A stretch of 16,994 nt of DNA from positions 1 through 16,994 of the forward strand of contig WBXJ01000032.1 of NCBI GenBank assembly GCA_008933045.1. The letters are read 5' to 3'. This document shows, one piece after another, positions 1 through 7,256 of this stretch; within the stretch, counting starts at the first letter, position 1, and every line of letters begins with the position of its first letter. The notes under the pieces were generated by a model. The model saw only the letters and a list, made by a program, of their open reading frames with translations, searched no databases and had not been told where the DNA came from. The translations under genes were made by a program, and so were the position numbers. The DNA is from Verrucomicrobiota bacterium. Its GTDB lineage: Bacteria > Verrucomicrobiota > Verrucomicrobiia > Limisphaerales > SXQI01.

Positions 1-2159
1 ACAATCATCGCAACATCTCTGCGAATACTCGGGAACACGGGCAGCGGTTTATAGGATTTCATCCCGTTCCGGCGTGCGAGGATCATATCCAAGTTTAGCT
101 CTGCCAAGAATACTGTGTCGCGCAAATCATACTGTTTCGCAAGCGAGGGAAGCAGTTGACCAAATTCGCCCACGGTTTGTTTGCCGAGCTGAAGTGTTGC
201 TGATTCCAAATACAATTCCGAAGGACCGTCCGAACGACGGATGCACGTATAACCCCGGAGTCCGATAGTTTCGAGTAACTCCTCTAAAATACCCTTAAGA
301 TCATAGAGATCGAGGCGAGCCTCGCGATCATCCCCGCTCCAGAAACCCGCGAGGCCACGCCCTGTAATCGCGATGGCAACCCGCCGTTCTTCACGCACAA
401 TCTCGCCTACCCGAGTGAACACGCGACCTACTTCGAACATCCTTACATCGGTCACAAACTGATGCAGATTATGACTCATTGAATCCAAGAGGCCGGGTAA
501 CAAGCTCGGACGCAGAACGTTCATGTCGCTGCTCAATGGATTGGCTAACTCAACGACTTCCGAGGAAACCAGACTCGCGGGCTTGGCGGAGATGAGGGTC
601 TGGCCTTGTGTTTCAGAAAGCCCTAAACTGGCGAGCACCGATCGCACTTCGCCCAACTCGTCATACACACTATCAAACTTATTGCTACCAACCACTCCCA
701 TCGGCGGAGTCACAGGAATACGATCCACACCATAAAGTCGCGCGATTTCCTCGATCAGATCCACCTCTTGTTTCAGGTCAACTCGAAAGCTCGGGATTGT
801 GACGGTCACAGAATCTGTGTCGGTCTGGGCCTCTAGCCCAAGGGACCTCAGATACTGCACCTGTGCTTCTACAGGCAGTGCAACACCGAGCAGTTGATTT
901 GTGCGGGCATAGCGTAACGTGATCGACTTAGCCGCATAAGTCTGCGGATAGATATCAATGACTCCCGAGGTCATTGTGCCACCTGCAATTTCGACCATCA
1001 GTTGTGCTGCTCTCCGGCTAGCCCAATCGCAGATCCCAATATCTGCACCCCGTTCAAAGCGGTAGGAAGCATCGCTCCTTAAATCCAACTTCTTTGAAGT
1101 CGCGCGGATTGATTGTGGTTGGAAACAAGCACTTTCTAAAAGCACATCCGACGTCTGCAGGTTGATCTCACTATTCTGCCCGCCCATCACCCCAGCCAAG
1201 GCGATGCCGTGTTCCGTGTCGCCGATCATGAGCATCTGTGCAGTCAGCGAACGTTTTTGGCCGTCGAGTGTGGTAAATGATTCGCCTTCGGTCGCTCGTC
1301 GGACGACAACCGTTTTTTGCTGCAGCAGATTGAAATCAAAGGCGTGTAGCGGTTGGCCACATTCGAGCAGCACGAAGTTTGTAATATCAACAACGTTGTT
1401 AATACTCCGGATGCCAACCTTCTCCAATATTGACTTTAACCAAACGGGACTAGGGCCGATCTTAATCCCCCGAATCAGACGGGCCGTGTAGCGCGGACAA
1501 AGCGCAGAATCCTCCACCCGCACAGTCAATTGCTTGGAAATTTCACCGTCGGAAACCAATGGAGGGACGACAGGAAGACGGAGCGGATGCCCCGTTAACG
1601 CACTGATCTCACGAGCAATCCCGATGACACTGTTCAGGTCAGGACGATTCGGTGTGATCTCGAGATCATAGATGACGTCGCTGTCACTCCGACCAAGATG
1701 GGCAGCAAACGGCTGGCCCACCTGAGCATCGGTTGGCAAAATCAGTAAACCATCGATCTGATCCGGAAGGCCAAGTTCCTGCGGCGAACACATCATCCCT
1801 TGAGATTCGATGCCTCGAATTTTTCCGACTTTGATCGTGAACGATGTTTCGCCGGGCTTTGCGGGCAGAGAGGCTCCCGGCAGGATGAGTGGCACTTTGT
1901 CGCCCGCCGCGAAATTCTGTGCACCACAGACAATCTGACGCTCACCAGTGCCATCGTTGACACGGCACAACGAAAGTTTATCAGCGTTGGGATGTTTTTC
2001 GCGGGTGATCACTTGCGCAACCACCACGCCTTTAAACTCGCCCCCCAGTTCCTTCATGCCTTCGACTTCGATGCCAAGCATCGTTAATCGTTCGGAAAGT
2101 TCTTCCGGTGACCAAGGGAAATCGACGTATTGCCGGAGCCAATTCAGTGTGACTTTCAT
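1..2159 (-). CDS. pheT: Phenylalanine--tRNA ligase beta subunit (3' end outside window)
   Basis: Beta subunit of the cytoplasmic alpha2-beta2 phenylalanyl-tRNA synthetase, which charges tRNA-Phe and edits misacylated Tyr. I translated the minus strand from the ATG at 2159 and found 719 uninterrupted codons running off the left edge. An EMAP/OB-type tRNA-binding domain is visible at about residues 40-150 ('GVVVAQVITREKHPNADKLS'). The B3/B4 editing region follows ('EITPNRPDLNSVIGIAREIS', 'NNVVDITNFVLLECGQPLHAFD'). Then come a B5 domain ending in 'FRVDLKQEVDLIEEIARLYG' and a catalytic-like domain ('LRPSLLPGLLDSMSHN'). The sequence stops at 'FPSIRRDVAMIV', the opening strand of the FDX-ACB anticodon-binding domain, so about 80-100 residues are missing against the usual ~800. 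It starts 49 bp after pheS, with which it is probably co-transcribed. No Shine-Dalgarno sequence is seen before the start. Identification is very secure. Confidence 0.97.
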   Translation of the reverse strand, partial: MKVTLNWLRQYVDFPWSPEELSERLTMLGIEVEGMKELGGEFKGVVVAQVITREKHPNADKLSLCRVNDGTGERQIVCGAQNFAAGDKVPLILPGASLPAKPGETSFTIKVGKIRGIESQGMMCSPQELGLPDQIDGLLILPTDAQVGQPFAAHLGRSDSDVIYDLEITPNRPDLNSVIGIAREISALTGHPLRLPVVPPLVSDGEISKQLTVRVEDSALCPRYTARLIRGIKIGPSPVWLKSILEKVGIRSINNVVDITNFVLLECGQPLHAFDFNLLQQKTVVVRRATEGESFTTLDGQKRSLTAQMLMIGDTEHGIALAGVMGGQNSEINLQTSDVLLESACFQPQSIRATSKKLDLRSDASYRFERGADIGICDWASRRAAQLMVEIAGGTMTSGVIDIYPQTYAAKSITLRYARTNQLLGVALPVEAQVQYLRSLGLEAQTDTDSVTVTIPSFRVDLKQEVDLIEEIARLYGVDRIPVTPPMGVVGSNKFDSVYDELGEVRSVLASLGLSETQGQTLISAKPASLVSSEVVELANPLSSDMNVLRPSLLPGLLDSMSHNLHQFVTDVRMFEVGRVFTRVGEIVREERRVAIAITGRGLAGFWSGDDREARLDLYDLKGILEELLETIGLRGYTCIRRSDGPSELYLESATLQLGKQTVGEFGQLLPSLAKQYDLRDTVFLAELNLDMILARRNGMKSYKPLPVFPSIRRDVAMI

Positions 2160-2208
2160 GAGAAACTTTTGCAGTCGGTTTTAATCAGAATCAATCAATA
2201 GCGTGCCC

Positions 2209-3213
2209 TTAAAACTGTGCTAAAAACCGCACGTCATTCTGATAGAATAATCGAATGTCTGTAATGCCGTAGCGGATCATAGCGATTCGTTCGATACCAA
2301 ACCCGAAGGCCCAACCACTCCAAACTTCAGGATCATACCCCACAGTTTTAAACACTTGCGGATGAACCATTCCGCAGCCCGCAATTTCCAACCAATCCTT
2401 CCCCATTTTTTTAACAAGCGGACTTGAAAAATCAATTTCCATACTCGGCTCCGTGTAGGAAAAATAGTGCGGGCGAAACCGCAATTTCACCTCGTCGCCT
2501 AGAAGTTGCTTGAACACGAATTCGACCGTCCCCTTGAGATCGCTCATCGTCACGTTTTTATCCACATAAAGGCCTTCAATCTGATGGAAGGTGGGGTTAT
2601 GCGTCGCATCAGCATTGTCCCGCCGATAAACTCGCCCCGGCACAATGATACGAATCGGAGGTGCCTGTTTTTCCATCACGCGAATCTGCACCGACGAGGT
2701 ATGCGTGCGGAGCAAATGTTTGCTTGGACCGGTCAGGTGGAACGTATCCTGAGCATCCCGGGCGGGATGATCGGCAGGTGTGTTTAAAGCATCAAAACAG
2801 TGGTAATCATCTTCGATCTCGGGACCATCGGCGACGACGAACCCAAGCTTGCGAAAACAACGAACAATGTCATCCGTCACTTGAGTGAGTGGATGTAGTT
2901 TGCCGAGTGAATGCCGGCGACCCGGTAATGTAAAGTCGGTCGGATTTTTCGGAAGGGCCGCCTGAAGCTCAAGCACACTTCGCCGACTAGCCAGCGCGGC
3001 CTCCAACTCGCCTTTAGCAAGATTTACCAACTTGCCTGCCGCCGGTTTCTCCTCCTTGGTCAATGTGCTCAACTGCTTGAGCAATGCTGTGAATTTACCG
3101 CTGGCACCTAGGTATTGGATTCGGACTTGATCCAAGGAAGTAAGATCACTTGCTTGGTTGAAATCCTGAACGGCCTGCTGCTGCAACGGTTCAATCTGAT
3201 CAAGGAAAGACAT
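2209..3213 (-). CDS. pheS: Phenylalanine--tRNA ligase alpha subunit
   Basis: Catalytic alpha subunit of phenylalanyl-tRNA synthetase, 334 residues, close to the usual ~330-345. The N-terminus ('MSFLDQIEPL') is the helical coiled-coil arm that contacts tRNA. Class II synthetase motifs follow: 'GPEIEDDYHCFDALNTPADH' and 'HTSSVQIR' (motif 1 region), 'PGRVYRRDNADATHNPTFHQ' followed by 'IEGL' (motif 2), 'FRPHYFSYTEPSMEIDF', and 'GWAFGFGIERIAMIRYGI' (motif 3). I chose the ATG at 3213 because the arm begins there. An in-frame TTG at 3237 would add eight residues (TTG-VARFFSI) but lies inside a terminator hairpin. The ATG is only five bases from the terminator T-run, and no ribosome-binding site precedes it, which is odd. 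pheT follows on the same strand. Confidence 0.97.
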   Translation of the reverse strand: MSFLDQIEPLQQQAVQDFNQASDLTSLDQVRIQYLGASGKFTALLKQLSTLTKEEKPAAGKLVNLAKGELEAALASRRSVLELQAALPKNPTDFTLPGRRHSLGKLHPLTQVTDDIVRCFRKLGFVVADGPEIEDDYHCFDALNTPADHPARDAQDTFHLTGPSKHLLRTHTSSVQIRVMEKQAPPIRIIVPGRVYRRDNADATHNPTFHQIEGLYVDKNVTMSDLKGTVEFVFKQLLGDEVKLRFRPHYFSYTEPSMEIDFSSPLVKKMGKDWLEIAGCGMVHPQVFKTVGYDPEVWSGWAFGFGIERIAMIRYGITDIRLFYQNDVRFLAQF

Positions 3214-3218
3214 AATTG

Positions 3219-3256
3219 AAAAAAAACGAGCGACCAAGGATGCCTTGGTCGCTCGT
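3219..3256 (-). terminator. Intrinsic terminator between rplT and pheS
   Basis: The arms CGAGCGACCAAGG (3227-3239) and CCTTGGTCGCTCG (3243-3255) are perfect reverse complements around a 3-nt loop. One further A-T pair (3226/3256) makes a 14-bp stem. Eight A residues on the plus strand (3219-3226) give a run of eight U in the minus-strand transcript. This is a textbook Rho-independent terminator for the rpmI-rplT transcript. It sits against the pheS start, so it could also act as an attenuator controlling read-through into pheST. No Phe-rich leader ORF fits in the ~30 nt between the rplT stop and the stem, so E. coli pheM-style attenuation is not supported. Confidence 0.9.
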
Positions 3257-3285
3257 GGATTGAAAGTTTAACCTGAGACCTCTGC

Positions 3286-3672
3286 TTAGGCCGCCGCAAC
3301 CGTGGCTTGCGCGGTCTTGCCTTCCAAGGCTTTTCTTGCGATGGCAATCAGTTCCGCGAAGGCGACCGAATCAGTGGCAGCCAAGTCAGACAGAACCTTG
3401 CGATCCAGACCCACTTGAGCGGCCTTCAGACCTTCCATGAACCGGCTGTAAGTCATTCCAGCGGCACGGGTAGCGGCGTTGATGCGAACCTGCCACAGCG
3501 CGCGGAATGTGCGTTTCTTGACCTTGCGGTCGCGGAAAGCATATTGGCGTCCGTGGTCGAGAGCATCGGCCGCGTAACGATAGAGTTTAGAACGGCGCAT
3601 CCGAAAGCCCTTGGCGGCTTTGATTGTACGAATACGTCGTTTACGAGAGGCTGGACCGTTTGTTGCGCGCAT
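3286..3672 (-). CDS. rplT: 50S ribosomal protein bL20
   Basis: Large-subunit ribosomal protein bL20, an early assembly protein that binds 23S rRNA. It has 128 residues against a usual ~117-120; the extra length is an Ala/Thr-rich C-terminal tail ('ALEGKTAQATVAAA'). Family hallmarks are the basic N-terminal extension ('RKRRIRTIKAAKGFRMRRSK'), 'YAFRDRKVKKRTFRALWQVR', 'INAATRAAGMTYSRFMEGLK' and 'LDRKVLSDLA'. The ATG at 3672 lies 19 bp after rpmI with no clear Shine-Dalgarno. It ends 30 bp before a strong terminator, so it is the last gene of the rpmI-rplT transcript unless read-through reaches pheS. Confidence 0.98.
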   Translation of the reverse strand: MRATNGPASRKRRIRTIKAAKGFRMRRSKLYRYAADALDHGRQYAFRDRKVKKRTFRALWQVRINAATRAAGMTYSRFMEGLKAAQVGLDRKVLSDLAATDSVAFAELIAIARKALEGKTAQATVAAA

Positions 3673-3691
3673 GGTCGAAAGTTAGTTAAAA

Positions 3692-3901
3692 TTAATGACT
3701 GAAGGGTAAGCTCTGGGTGATCCGGTACTTATCGGTAGGATCCACCTCTTTGGATGATCCGAGCGAACGACGGCGTTTCGCACTCTTTGTGGCAAGCAAA
3801 TGCCGTTTACCTGCGCGTGAGCGCATTACTTTGCCTGAAGCGGTGATTTTGAATCGCTTGGCTACGGCTTTCCGTGTTCTGTTTCCTTTTGGACGTCGCA
3901 T
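3692..3901 (-). CDS. rpmI: 50S ribosomal protein bL35
   Basis: Small, very basic large-subunit ribosomal protein bL35, 69 residues (usual ~64-67). The conserved pattern 'KAVAKRFKITASGKVMRSRA' followed by 'GKRHLLATKSAKRRRSLG' is clear. A bL35 normally opens 'MPKMKTHKGA'; here it is 'MRRPKGNRTRKAVAKRF', a shortened version of the same segment. It is the first gene of the ribosomal unit, about 19 nt downstream of the predicted transcription start of a near-consensus promoter. rplT follows 19 bp later. infC, the usual upstream neighbour, is not present. Confidence 0.97.
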   Translation of the reverse strand: MRRPKGNRTRKAVAKRFKITASGKVMRSRAGKRHLLATKSAKRRRSLGSSKEVDPTDKYRITQSLPFSH

Positions 3902-3926
3902 AACTCAGTTCTTAAAAAGAGCGTGG

Positions 3927-3955
3927 AATATAGGATCCCCCCAGCAAAGTGGCAA
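3927..3955 (-). promoter_or_regulatory. Sigma-70-type promoter of rpmI-rplT
   Basis: On the minus strand TTGCCA (3955-3950) is followed by exactly 17 bases and TATATT (3932-3927). This gives 5/6 matches to each of the -35 and -10 consensus hexamers at optimal spacing. Transcription would start near 3920 and leave a leader of about 19 nt before the rpmI ATG at 3901. The position just ahead of a ribosomal protein gene fits a strong constitutive promoter. No experimental evidence is available. Confidence 0.75.
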
Positions 3956-4079
3956 GGATATTTCGGGAAATATTTTGAGTCCGCTAATTCTCCCTGCGAA
4001 AGCGTCCATTTTCAGGTGTCGCGGCGAACAAATAGACCTCCACAAATCCATGATTAAAAGTGGCACAAAATGTTGTGGG

Positions 4080-6722
4080 TTAATTCTTGCCGGACGCTTC
4101 AACGCTACGGATTTTTGACTCCCACGTGGCTCTCAGGCTAGGTAAATCCTCGCTCAGACGTTGGTAAAGTGCCATTGTGGCTGCCTTGTTATTGAGTAAT
4201 TCAGAGATTCTGCCTGCGGCCAGACCGGCCCGTTTCATCCAGTAAGGATCCGAAGCATGACCCTCAGAATCTTTCGCGTAGACGATATTTAAAAGTCGGT
4301 CGAGCGAAGCTTTGAGTAACGCCGTCCGAAGGGTGGCATTACTTGTTTCCGAGAGCTTTTCAAGGACGAGGGCTAAACCAAACTCCGCTTGGTTTCTTGC
4401 CGCCACTGGAGCCGTCGAAAACTCTAATACCTTCACATAAGCATTCGTGGCCTTGCTGTAATACTCAGGAAACTGGGAAGCTAACTGGAAATAACAGTCC
4501 CCAGTCTTGCCGTAAGCAATCGGCTCAAGTCGGTGTCCAGCATACTGTTTGGTGATCATCGCAAACGCATTCAATGCCTCAATGTAATTGTTAAGGGAGT
4601 TGGTGGAATTAACAATACGTTGCTCGATGATGACATCTCCCAGCATGAACCAAGCTTCGGGGGCTAGGTTGGTGGGGCAGTTGGCATCGCCTAATAGGTT
4701 CGTGAGGTAGCCGCGTGCATCACTATAGCCTTGCCGAAGGATCGCGGTGCGTGCGGCCATCAACCTCGCTTGATAACCTAGACCGTTGGCTATCTCGTTG
4801 GTTGTTTGAAAAACTCGCTGATAATTCTGCTCTGCCGCCCCCCATTGTTCCCGATTGTAATAAAAATCTGCCACCCAGTTTTGTGCCATCGGCGCGAGGG
4901 AATGCATCGGATATTTGCCGAGGAAATTGGTAAACATCTGAAAGGAATTCGTTTCATCCCCACCTCGAAAAGTCATCCAAGCTCGGTCGAATTGAGCATC
5001 CCCCAAGGCAGGATGGTTAGTGTGTGCGAGCGCCCATTTTCCAAGTTCGACCGCACCTTCAGCCCAGCGATTATCGAAAGCGAGAGAACGGGCGCGACTG
5101 AGTTCAGCCAATGTCCGAAGCGGCGATTCTGGCCTGTTGATAATGAATTTGTCCAGCAGTTGACGTCCCTCTGCGAAGGCTTCCGTCTCCAGCATTTGTT
5201 GAGCTACTGCCAACCAGGCTTCGTCACTTTGCAAACTTTTTGGATGGTTTTTTACTAGGGCCTCCATCGTGACTCGGGCTTGATCTATGTCACCTAGAAC
5301 GATCAAGCTTCTTACAATTTGGTGACCGGCTTGGGCTAAAAGGTTGGAACGGGCCCCAGGTAGATCCCCGAACTGGTTGATGACTTGTTGGTAGTTGGTC
5401 ACTGCGGAAGCAAATTGCGCCTGCTGAAACAAAGTATCCGCCACTTTATACCGAGCCAATGCTTGATCCTCGGATCTGATTAACCGTTCGGCCGCAGATT
5501 GAAATGCCTTCTGGGCCTCCGACATTCGACTGACGAGCGGGAGTCCAGAATCCTCCCAATAGGTCCAGCCTTTACCCAAGAACGCTTTGCCGATCAGTGT
5601 GCTATTGGTCATCTGTTGGAGTATCGCATCGAAATGTGCGCGAGCCTTCGTCAAGAGTGCCGATTGAGTCTTGTCGGATCCGATGCGCCAAGCATCCAAC
5701 TGCAACTCTCCCGACTTCAGATGCAGCAGGTCTGCACCTTCCTCCTGCGGACGGGTAGCGAGAAACCCCTCAATTCGTGCGACCGCCTCTGCACTCTTGC
5801 CTTGCGAGAGCAGCAATTCAGCACCTTGCAACGCGGCTTGGCGCTGCTGTTTGGCTGGCATATTCGTAGACTGCGCCACTGAATCGTAAGTCGCCAACGC
5901 CTCATTTAATCTTCCGAGCCGACGGAAAATTTCACCACGCAACGCGAGGGTGTCCGCCTTCATGGTTGGGGATTGACTCGACTCCGCAGCACTCAATGCG
6001 TTCGTTGTGAACGGCAACGCACTCGAAGCCTGACCTGCTGCAAGTTCCGCACGCGCCAGTAAGTCATACCGTTCCCAATCAAGGTTGGCTGAGAGCTTCC
6101 AAGTGGACAGAGGCTGAAGACCTTTTTGAGCTTGCTGCGGGTCGTTCTGAGTCACCGCGATTCTCCCAAGGAGCAAATACCCCATCGCCACGGTGTCGTT
6201 CGTCAGACCTTGGCTAATCCGTTGGAATTCACCTTGGGAGTTGCGCAGTAAATCCATCGCCGCTGGGAGATCATTCTTTCGATATTGAGCCAAAGCCTGA
6301 CCGTAACTGGCACCCAGACGCAACGGTGACAATGGATAATCTCGGCACAAACGTCCGTAATTCGCCGCTGCTCCTTCATAGTCACCCCGCGCCATCTGTA
6401 TCTCCCCCATCCATAAAAGATATTGATCAGCCCAAGAACCCGCCTTCGGGAGACCTCGGTTTAACAGATCGAACGCAGCATCAAAAAGCCGCAGTTGATG
6501 GCGAGCTTGCGCCTGAAGTAATTGAGCTTCCGGTGCATGTGTTGAATTCGCATAACGCACAAGAAACTCCCCAAGCTCCTTGTCAGATCGCTCATAAAAA
6601 CGATCCTGAAACGCCTTGCTTGCTACCGAAAATGCCGAGGCTTCACTAGTTTGAGCTCGCGACTGGGTAACGCAGAGCAAGCTCAGCACCCACAAACCTA
6701 GAATAAGCCGACAACATCGCAT
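4080..6722 (-). CDS. Exported tetratricopeptide-repeat protein
   Basis: An 880-residue protein with a clear Sec signal peptide ('LILGLWVLSLLCVTQSRAQT', cleavage probably after the Ala of SRA). Nearly all the rest is TPR-like helix pairs. Examples are 'EIQMARGDYEGAAANYGRLC', 'RRLGRLNEALATYDSVAQ', 'ADTLFQQAQFASAVTNYQQV', 'DFYYNREQWGAAEQNYQRVF' and 'LSRARSLAFDNRWAEGAVEL'. It resembles the large periplasmic or outer-membrane TPR proteins of the YbgF/BamD-like type (repeats of 'F..Y....P.S..A..A'). These usually act as scaffolds in envelope assembly or polysaccharide export. No catalytic domain is visible. It lies directly upstream of rpmI where infC is often found, but rpmI has its own promoter, so co-regulation is doubtful. 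No Shine-Dalgarno precedes the ATG at 6722. The TPR call is firm; the specific role is unknown. Confidence 0.85.
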   Translation of the reverse strand: MRCCRLILGLWVLSLLCVTQSRAQTSEASAFSVASKAFQDRFYERSDKELGEFLVRYANSTHAPEAQLLQAQARHQLRLFDAAFDLLNRGLPKAGSWADQYLLWMGEIQMARGDYEGAAANYGRLCRDYPLSPLRLGASYGQALAQYRKNDLPAAMDLLRNSQGEFQRISQGLTNDTVAMGYLLLGRIAVTQNDPQQAQKGLQPLSTWKLSANLDWERYDLLARAELAAGQASSALPFTTNALSAAESSQSPTMKADTLALRGEIFRRLGRLNEALATYDSVAQSTNMPAKQQRQAALQGAELLLSQGKSAEAVARIEGFLATRPQEEGADLLHLKSGELQLDAWRIGSDKTQSALLTKARAHFDAILQQMTNSTLIGKAFLGKGWTYWEDSGLPLVSRMSEAQKAFQSAAERLIRSEDQALARYKVADTLFQQAQFASAVTNYQQVINQFGDLPGARSNLLAQAGHQIVRSLIVLGDIDQARVTMEALVKNHPKSLQSDEAWLAVAQQMLETEAFAEGRQLLDKFIINRPESPLRTLAELSRARSLAFDNRWAEGAVELGKWALAHTNHPALGDAQFDRAWMTFRGGDETNSFQMFTNFLGKYPMHSLAPMAQNWVADFYYNREQWGAAEQNYQRVFQTTNEIANGLGYQARLMAARTAILRQGYSDARGYLTNLLGDANCPTNLAPEAWFMLGDVIIEQRIVNSTNSLNNYIEALNAFAMITKQYAGHRLEPIAYGKTGDCYFQLASQFPEYYSKATNAYVKVLEFSTAPVAARNQAEFGLALVLEKLSETSNATLRTALLKASLDRLLNIVYAKDSEGHASDPYWMKRAGLAAGRISELLNNKAATMALYQRLSEDLPSLRATWESKIRSVEASGKN

Positions 6723-6773
6723 AAAACAAAGGTGCCATCAAACCTAGCAAAAGTCCAAGCCTCCCGAGTCAAG

Positions 6774-7138
6774 TTACGAAACAGCGTCTCTCGCTAAACC
6801 CGTCATCGCATCGATTGTGGAAAGGGCATTACCCTCCAGTCGGTTATTAATGAAAACGAACGTTTTCCGTGGGACCTTCATCCCCTCCCGAATGAGGGCT
6901 GCACCTGCCTTTCTTGCTTCCTCATTAACCTCTTTGACTTAGTTATAGGGCTGGAAGTCCCCTTGAGGCAATTTTGTTCAAAACGAGTGTTCGCGACTTT
7001 GCCTCGCCAGTGGTAACGCTCAGGGGTGTAAATTTGGTCGAGCCAACCTTGATATTTCCACGAAGACGTTCCGATTCGGACACCCTGACTCGCAAGGGTT
7101 TCGAGCTTCGAACGCAACTGTTCTCGATCCAATGCCAT
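6774..7138 (-). pseudogene. DUF72 (YecE-like) family gene, internally deleted relic
   Basis: Two pieces of one protein family survive in different frames. The first reads from the ATG at 7138 ('GVRIGTSSWKYQGWLDQIYT', then 'RGKVANTRFEQNCLK' down to about 6962), which is the start of DUF72 proteins. The second, in another frame from about 6938 to the TAA at 6774-6776, reads 'VKEVNEEARKAGAALIREG' and then 'KTFVFINNRLEGNALSTIDA' and 'MTGLARDAVS'. This is the typical DUF72 C-terminus. Intact members have roughly 240-300 residues, so about 150-200 central codons are missing. The junction lies around 6939-6961 and also shifts the frame: the N-terminal frame continues for a few unrelated codons to a TGA at 6878-6880. 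The protein cannot fold as DUF72. The surviving parts have otherwise intact codons, so the deletion may be fairly recent. Confidence 0.85.
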
Positions 7139-7203
7139 GTATTAACAGTCATAGCAAACTTCAGCCCCTCCTGCTAGGTGAGTTGCTCAAAAACGCTCGC
7201 AAT

Positions 7204-7239
7204 AAAAAAGGGGAGTGTCAGATTACGACACTCCCCTTT
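7204..7239 (-). terminator. Intrinsic terminator after the PATR-repeat protein gene
   Basis: AAAGGGGAGTGTC (7207-7219) and GACACTCCCCTTT (7227-7239) form a perfect 13-bp stem around a 7-nt loop. Six A residues on the plus strand (7204-7209) become a U-run on the minus-strand transcript. It lies 18-53 bp after the stop codon of the 892-residue protein gene and closes that transcript. It also insulates the DUF72 relic and the TPR gene from upstream transcription. Confidence 0.9.
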
Positions 7240-7256
7240 GACTTGCTAAACTGTGA

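Noticed and set aside
1162..1491. Plus-strand open frame opposite pheT, one of several long antisense frames in the window
   Set aside because: The minus strand encodes an unbroken, highly conserved PheT here; the antisense frame has no recognisable domain. The same holds for the plus-strand frames opposite the TPR, sulfatase and kinase genes.
2188..2198. GAATCAATCAA, also present at 16287-16297
   Set aside because: Both copies lie between genes (pheS-pheT gap and upstream of the peptidase), but an 11-base AT-rich match in 17 kb, with unrelated gene functions, is best taken as coincidence.
4064..4077. Weak inverted repeat CACAA-AATG-TTGTG after the TPR gene
   Set aside because: Only five base pairs and no T-run follow it on the minus strand, so it does not qualify as a terminator.
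6767..6772. TTGACT as a -35 box for the TPR gene
   Set aside because: No acceptable -10 hexamer lies 16-18 bases downstream (TGCTAG at 17), so a promoter call is not supported.
6878..7138. Independent small gene of 86 residues
   Set aside because: Its first ~60 residues match the DUF72 N-terminus and the rest is out-of-frame sequence, while the DUF72 C-terminus lies just downstream in another frame; it is a relic, not a small gene.
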